Below are positions 62,127 through 64,000 of a stretch of 64,000 nucleotides of DNA, in pieces. Location of the stretch: positions 62,001 to 126,000 of the forward strand of contig NZ_JAMFTH010000008.1 of NCBI RefSeq assembly GCF_024195295.1, given 5' to 3'. The first letter of the stretch is position 1; every line of letters starts with the position of its first letter. This DNA comes from Gilvimarinus xylanilyticus (lineage in GTDB: Bacteria; Pseudomonadota; Gammaproteobacteria; Pseudomonadales; Cellvibrionaceae). The position numbers and the translations under genes are program-made. The notes beneath the pieces were generated by a model. The model was not told the DNA's origin. It saw nothing but the letters and a program-made list of their open reading frames with translations, and ran no database searches.

Positions 62127-62990
62127 TCAAGGCGCTTTGTCGGCAATTTCCTGCCAAAGCGCCGAGACTATAGGGCTTTTCAGCCTCTTCTCTAAGACAC
62201 AAATCCCCGTCTCAAAAGGCCCCAGGTCGGGTTGATCCGCAATGCGTTGTACTTTGTCTCGCAGTGGACTGTTCTCCAGCACTATCAGGGGGACCAAGCC
62301 CACCCCAAACCCCAAGCTGACCATACTGACAATAGCTTCATTGCCTTTGACCTCTGCGTAAATGTTGGGAGTCAAATCTTGTTGTTTGCACCAGCGGTTA
62401 AATCGCTCCCTTGCCAGCCCTTCTTCCGAGACAATAATCGGTTGGCGGTACCATTGCCCAGGGGTGTTTTTTTGCAATGGTGCGATAAACACCAGGGGGG
62501 AGCGGGCAATGGGCTTGAAATCCAGCCCTGCCGGTAAACGGTCCGGGCGGGCGGCGATGGCGATGTCCTCAAACCCCGAGGTTACCCGGTCAATGGCTTG
62601 GGCCGGGTCACCGGTGTGCAGCTTAATGTTGATGCCCGGGTGGCGGGTGCGAAATTCGGTGAGGATATCGTATAAAAAGCTGTAGCTCGCGGTTACAGAG
62701 CAGTAAATACTGAGCTGTCCCCGCAATTGTTGGCTGCCGGTTAGGAGGGATTCCTGGAAGGTTTCCCATTGCTGTAACGTCTCGCGGGCAAACTGCAGAA
62801 ACTGCTGTCCTTGTTCCGTGAGGGCCACCGAACGGTTATCACGCAGCACCAGCTCGGCGCCTAGCTCCTCTTCCAGCTGTTTTAAGTTGCGACTGATCGT
62901 GGAAGGGCTGACATAGCAGGCGCGGGCGGCGCGGCCAAAATGGCCCGCCGATGCCAGGGCGGTAAAGAGCTTAAGCTTTTGTATATCCAT
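62127..62990 (-). CDS. ilvY: LysR-type regulator IlvY
   Basis: 287 residues from the ATG at 62990; a TTG seven codons earlier gives a longer frame but a poorer family fit. The helix-turn-helix is GHFGRAARACYVSPSTISRN. SIYCSVTASYSFLYDIL, IKLHTGDPAQAIDRV, GNEAIVSMVSLGFGVGLVPLIVLENSP and GPFETGICVLEKRL match IlvY along its length. By family knowledge it activates ilvC when acetolactate-type substrates are present. It is divergent from ilvC, and the 113-base gap contains TTGCAATATT and TTGCGAATAT as likely half-sites (63006-63029). Confidence 0.92.
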   Translation of the reverse strand: MDIQKLKLFTALASAGHFGRAARACYVSPSTISRNLKQLEEELGAELVLRDNRSVALTEQGQQFLQFARETLQQWETFQESLLTGSQQLRGQLSIYCSVTASYSFLYDILTEFRTRHPGINIKLHTGDPAQAIDRVTSGFEDIAIAARPDRLPAGLDFKPIARSPLVFIAPLQKNTPGQWYRQPIIVSEEGLARERFNRWCKQQDLTPNIYAEVKGNEAIVSMVSLGFGVGLVPLIVLENSPLRDKVQRIADQPDLGPFETGICVLEKRLKSPIVSALWQEIADKAP

Positions 62991-63091
62991 AATGTGTTTC
63001 AGTTTTTGCAATATTAAGTTGCGAATATATCATTTTACGTAACGCTGTGTATTCACTACACTGCACGGGATTTTTCTATTCACCCAGTTAA

Positions 63092-64000
<909 letters not shown>

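Overview
The window looks like a chromosomal stretch of a marine, polysaccharide-degrading gammaproteobacterium of the Cellvibrionaceae type (Saccharophagus, Teredinibacter or Gilvimarinus-like). The reasons are TonB-dependent receptors without SusD partners, many secreted or lipoprotein glycoside hydrolases, Ser-rich and Gly/Asp-rich linkers between carbohydrate-binding modules, a class I ketol-acid reductoisomerase with a divergent IlvY, and moderate GC. The genus is an inference.

Left end (1-4.5 kb): an AT-richer accessory patch. It holds the 3' end of a type I DNA methyltransferase (hsdM), about 1.2 kb of tandem hairpin repeats, an antitoxin-like gene without a visible toxin, two tiny unknown ORFs, two related palindromic elements and an FCP1/NIF-type HAD phosphatase. 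4.7-13 kb: xylose module on the minus strand (xylB-xylA, GH120 beta-xylosidase lipoprotein) with two paralogous membrane-anchored AraC regulators. 13.3-32.8 kb: a galactose/arabinan island: galR divergent from galE, galT, galK and an SSS sugar symporter, then a TonB receptor followed by GH93, GH43, aldose epimerase, a clan GH-A enzyme, GH93-CBM13, a GH43-like protein and GH2. This 20-kb island lies between two ~207-bp direct repeats made of the 3' end of the second AraC gene plus a promoter region. 33-51 kb: a xylan module, probably for beta-1,3-xylan or mixed-linkage algal xylan. It has a GH26-CBM6 xylanase, a very large CBM-FN3-CBM-di-haem (DUF1111) protein, a LacI regulator, a TonB receptor with a flavin-dependent halogenase, then an operon of GH43 beta-xylosidase, 2-oxoglutarate oxygenase, sugar porter, Gfo/Idh/MocA oxidoreductase and a second GH26 lipoprotein. 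51.5-54.1 kb: a minimal integrase module (58-bp palindrome, small ORF, tyrosine recombinase, excisionase-like protein, divergent Cro/C1 regulator) beside tRNA-Leu(CAG). 54.3-64 kb: a solute-binding-like protein, a sugar-phosphatase-like HAD protein, a third TonB receptor with a large GH5_8-like lipoprotein that appears to have lost both catalytic glutamates, and ilvY/ilvC.

How the genes fit together: xylan fragments would be cut at the surface by GH26 enzymes, imported by the TonB receptor at 39.7 kb, cut to xylose by GH120 (cell envelope) and GH43 (cytoplasm), carried across the inner membrane by the sugar porter, and metabolised by XylA/XylB. An identical LacI-type operator core lies before xylBA/araC, the xylan TonB receptor and the GH43 operon. 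A different repeated box (AGTTCGA) lies before GH120, the GH26-CBM6 gene and the di-haem gene and fits the membrane AraC proteins. GalR-like boxes mark the galactose/arabinan genes. The most unusual items are the CBM-bearing di-haem protein, the apparently dead mannanase-like lipoprotein paired with a receptor, the repeat-bounded 20-kb island, and the hairpin and palindrome elements at the accessory ends.
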